The notes below the pieces were generated by a model. It searched no databases. It was not told the origin of the DNA and saw nothing but the letters and a program-made list of their open reading frames with translations. The position numbers and the translations under genes were made by a program. Source: Candidatus Bipolaricaulota bacterium (lineage in GTDB: Bacteria > Bipolaricaulota > Bipolaricaulia > UBA7950 > UBA9294). Taken from it: 6,001 bases of DNA. The stretch covers positions 831,094 to 837,094 of the forward strand of contig CP070725.1 of the NCBI GenBank assembly GCA_020350845.1, written 5' to 3'. This document shows positions 4,357 to 6,001 of the stretch, in pieces; the stretch's first letter is position 1, and each line of letters opens with the position of its first letter.

Positions 4357-5019
4357 ATGCCGAGAATCCTGATCTGCGAAGACGATCGCGACATCGCGAG
4401 GATCCTCTCGAGCTACCTCAAGGGCGAGGGCTTCGAGGCAGCGGTCGTCGAGCACGGAGATGCGGTTGTCGAGGCCCACGATCGTCTCTCGCCCGACATC
4501 ATGCTGCTCGATGTCCGTCTCCCCGGGATGAACGGCTGGGAGATCCTCGAGCGGATCCGCGAGCGAGCATCGACTCCGGTGATCATCGTCACGGCGCTCG
4601 GTCGCTCCGAGGATGTCGTCCGCGGGCTCGCGTCCGGGGCCGATGACTTCGTCCGCAAGCCGTTTCAGCTCGCCGAGGTCCGCGCGCGGATCGAGGCGGT
4701 CCTGAGACGCAGCCATGCACCGCTCGAAGACGCGCCGCTGGTGGTGATCGACGACTCGCGGAAGGAGGTCACCATTCGCGGTCGCCTCGTCCGCCTCTCT
4801 CCGAAGGAGTATCGGCTGTTGGCACTGCTCGCTTCGTGGCGGGGACACGTCTTCTCGGACGAGGAGATCCTCGCGCGGCTGTGGCCGGGGAGCACCGTCG
4901 CGTCGGCCGAGGATGTCCAGAAGTACGTCTACCTGCTGCGCAAGAAGATCGAGGACGATCCCGCCGATCCGAGATTGGTGGTGACGGTGCGCGGCTTCGG
5001 CTACCGCCTTGCGGCCTAG
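4357..5019 (+). CDS. OmpR/PhoB-family response regulator
   Basis: The product is 220 aa with the standard two-domain layout. Receiver domain, residues 1-115: acidic pocket E8-D9-D10, phospho-acceptor D52 in IMLLDVRLPGMNGWE, switch residue T79 in VIIVTA, and K101-P in the FVRKPF motif. Winged-helix DNA-binding domain, residues 125-220: strand pair VVIDDSRKEVTIRGRLVRLSPKEYRLLALLA, recognition-helix region SAEDVQKYVYLLRKKIEDD, and the C-terminal wing VVTVRGFGYRL. It should act as a phosphorylation-controlled transcription factor binding direct repeats, with a histidine kinase as phosphodonor; no kinase gene is in the window. ATG 4357 lies 9 nt after the ftsZ stop without a recognisable SD, so translation is probably coupled to ftsZ and transcription starts from the ftsZ promoter. 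The stop overlaps that of the opposing GNAT-like gene. Confidence 0.95.
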   Translation: MPRILICEDDRDIARILSSYLKGEGFEAAVVEHGDAVVEAHDRLSPDIMLLDVRLPGMNGWEILERIRERASTPVIIVTALGRSEDVVRGLASGADDFVRKPFQLAEVRARIEAVLRRSHAPLEDAPLVVIDDSRKEVTIRGRLVRLSPKEYRLLALLASWRGHVFSDEEILARLWPGSTVASAEDVQKYVYLLRKKIEDDPADPRLVVTVRGFGYRLAA

Positions 5020-6001
5020 ACGTCGCGGATGTCGAGGTACAGCGGCGGCTTGGGGAAGGCCTCGCCGTAGGGCACGACCATCGTTCGGTACTTCATCGTC
5101 TTCGAGGGCACGAACCGTGGCACCTCGAACGACGGATCCGGGTCGTAGTAGAAGTGCATGACGATGTCGATCCCGCGGCGGAAGCCCTCGTGGCAGATCC
5201 ACTGGATGAGACGGCGGAGGGTGCGCTTCCCGTGCGGACCTTCGCAGAGAGCGTCGAACAGCTGCCAGTAGGTGATCTGCTGCCCGACCGTGGGGATCCT
5301 TGGGACCGGGAGTCGCCGCGCGAGAGGATTGAGCACCCCTCCCAGCGCATGAAGCCAGAAGGGCATCCGCAAGACCTTCCCGCGGTAGATGGAGGTCGTG
5401 TCCCACACGCTGATCTGGGCCCTCGACCTCCCGTTCTCCAGGCGGTACACGGCACTCAAGTAGCCGTGTGCGGCGCCTCGCGCGTAGAGCTGCGCGACGT
5501 CGACCGGCCTCATGTCGCGCTCCCCCGCCGCCGCTTCGACGGCGGCGGCGGCCTCCGCGAGTTCGACCGGCTCCGGCCGAACGGAAGGAGCTCGACCCGA
5601 GAGCGTGGGCAGTGTGAGGATGCACGATTGCGCCGCCGGGCGCGCGCCGCCCTTGGTCGATACGCGCATCGAGTCCTCGTTGTCCGCCTTGACGTGGCCG
5701 TAGAGGATCTCGACTCCCGCGTCGTGGACCTCGGACTGGACCGTCTTCCACATGCGGAACAGACCGCGCTTCATGCTCCTGCGATAGGAGGCGTCTCCGC
5801 GCAGGTCGTAGAAGTACGCGACCCGTGTCGGATGCCCGCCGAGCAAGACGTCCTTCAGCGCGTACGCCATGACCCCCACGATCTTCCCGTCCTCCTCGCC
5901 GACGAGGATCTTCCCGTGGTCGAACAGCCGCGAACGGTAGAAGTAGGTGTCACGGTCGATGTTGACGGTGATTCCCGTTCCCTGCGGGCTCGCGGCCTCG
6001 A
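5016..6001 (-). CDS. GNAT-like N-acyltransferase, probably two GNAT lobes, 5' end outside the window
   Basis: The frame is open from the window edge to TAG 5018-5016, giving 327 visible residues; the true start lies right of 6001, and the GTG near 5879 is internal. The N-terminal half reads like a GNAT domain: KILVGEEDGKIVGVMAY (strands 2-3), then VAYFYDLRGDASYRRSMKRGLFRMW in place of the V/I-x-P-x-x-RGxGxG acetyl-CoA loop, and the motif B region GVEILYGHVKADNEDSMRVSTKGGA (N-x-x-S plus glycine). An Ala/Glu-rich linker (EAAAAVEAAAGE) leads to a C-terminal part of about 160 residues with YWQLFDALCEG...LIQWICHEGFRRGIDIVMHF and the end KPPLYLDIRDV, which may be a second, degenerate GNAT lobe. The substrate is unknown. 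The cofactor loop is atypical, so a GNAT fold with another acyl donor or no activity is possible. It converges on the response regulator gene with a shared stop tetranucleotide. Confidence 0.75.
   Translation of the reverse strand, partial: EAASPQGTGITVNIDRDTYFYRSRLFDHGKILVGEEDGKIVGVMAYALKDVLLGGHPTRVAYFYDLRGDASYRRSMKRGLFRMWKTVQSEVHDAGVEILYGHVKADNEDSMRVSTKGGARPAAQSCILTLPTLSGRAPSVRPEPVELAEAAAAVEAAAGERDMRPVDVAQLYARGAAHGYLSAVYRLENGRSRAQISVWDTTSIYRGKVLRMPFWLHALGGVLNPLARRLPVPRIPTVGQQITYWQLFDALCEGPHGKRTLRRLIQWICHEGFRRGIDIVMHFYYDPDPSFEVPRFVPSKTMKYRTMVVPYGEAFPKPPLYLDIRDV

Noticed and set aside
5525..5552. GC-rich hairpin-like sequence of GCC/GGC triplets
   Set aside because: It encodes the Ala/Glu-rich linker of the GNAT-like protein in frame, lacks a following T tract, and is explained by GC-rich alanine codons.
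2983..5751. 922-codon open frame on the minus strand covering ftsZ, the response regulator and part of the GNAT-like gene
   Set aside because: It is antisense to two clear homologues and its translation is Arg/Asp/His/Leu-rich without recognisable motifs. Long antisense frames are a normal by-product of high GC content.
1..6001. CRISPR array, insertion sequence, prophage or toxin-antitoxin system
   Set aside because: No regularly spaced direct repeats, transposase motifs, terminal inverted repeats, integrase or toxin-like small gene pairs were seen on either strand.

Overview
The window is a gene-dense, high-GC bacterial chromosome segment with almost no intergenic space and no mobile-element, CRISPR or phage signatures. 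The phylum cannot be fixed by eye. The GC-rich codon usage, SD-led and apparently leaderless genes side by side, and an ftsZ standing apart from ftsA and the murein cluster suggest a less-studied Gram-negative-type lineage (for example Acidobacteriota, Gemmatimonadota, Myxococcota or an uncultured relative). That placement is inference.

Layout. Positions 1-138 (+) are the last 45 codons of glmS. Tail-to-tail with it on the minus strand lies an exported beta-lactamase-fold serine hydrolase (135-1187). A 96-bp intergenic region carries back-to-back promoters for that hydrolase and for a CAU tRNA (1284-1355). Downstream of the tRNA on the plus strand come an RNase HI-like gene (1366-1887), starting only 10 nt after the tRNA, then dtd (D-aminoacyl-tRNA deacylase, 1890-2348) and rpmF (ribosomal protein L32, 2388-2579) with its own promoter. 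Together these form a small translation-related cluster. rpmF converges on a small single-pass membrane protein gene (2576-2866, minus).

A 113-bp divergent promoter region follows. It contains a 9-bp perfect inverted repeat whose two arms run into the -35 boxes of both promoters. To its right lies an FtsZ homologue with an N-terminal extension of about 100 residues (2980-4347). Nine bases later comes an OmpR/PhoB-type response regulator (4357-5019), probably in the same operon. Finally, a GNAT-like acyltransferase gene converges from the right on the minus strand (5016 to the window edge, 5' end missing).

Most notable points: (1) the FtsZ N-terminal extension has the residue pattern of DnaA domain I, which would be an unusual link between a replication-initiator module and the division GTPase; (2) the divergent promoter pair is organised around a shared inverted repeat; (3) all three convergent gene pairs end in the same way, with both stop codons packed into one CTAG tetranucleotide; (4) the two minus-strand genes whose starts are visible appear to be leaderless. 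No intrinsic terminator is evident, and no stretch over 300 bp lacks a gene.
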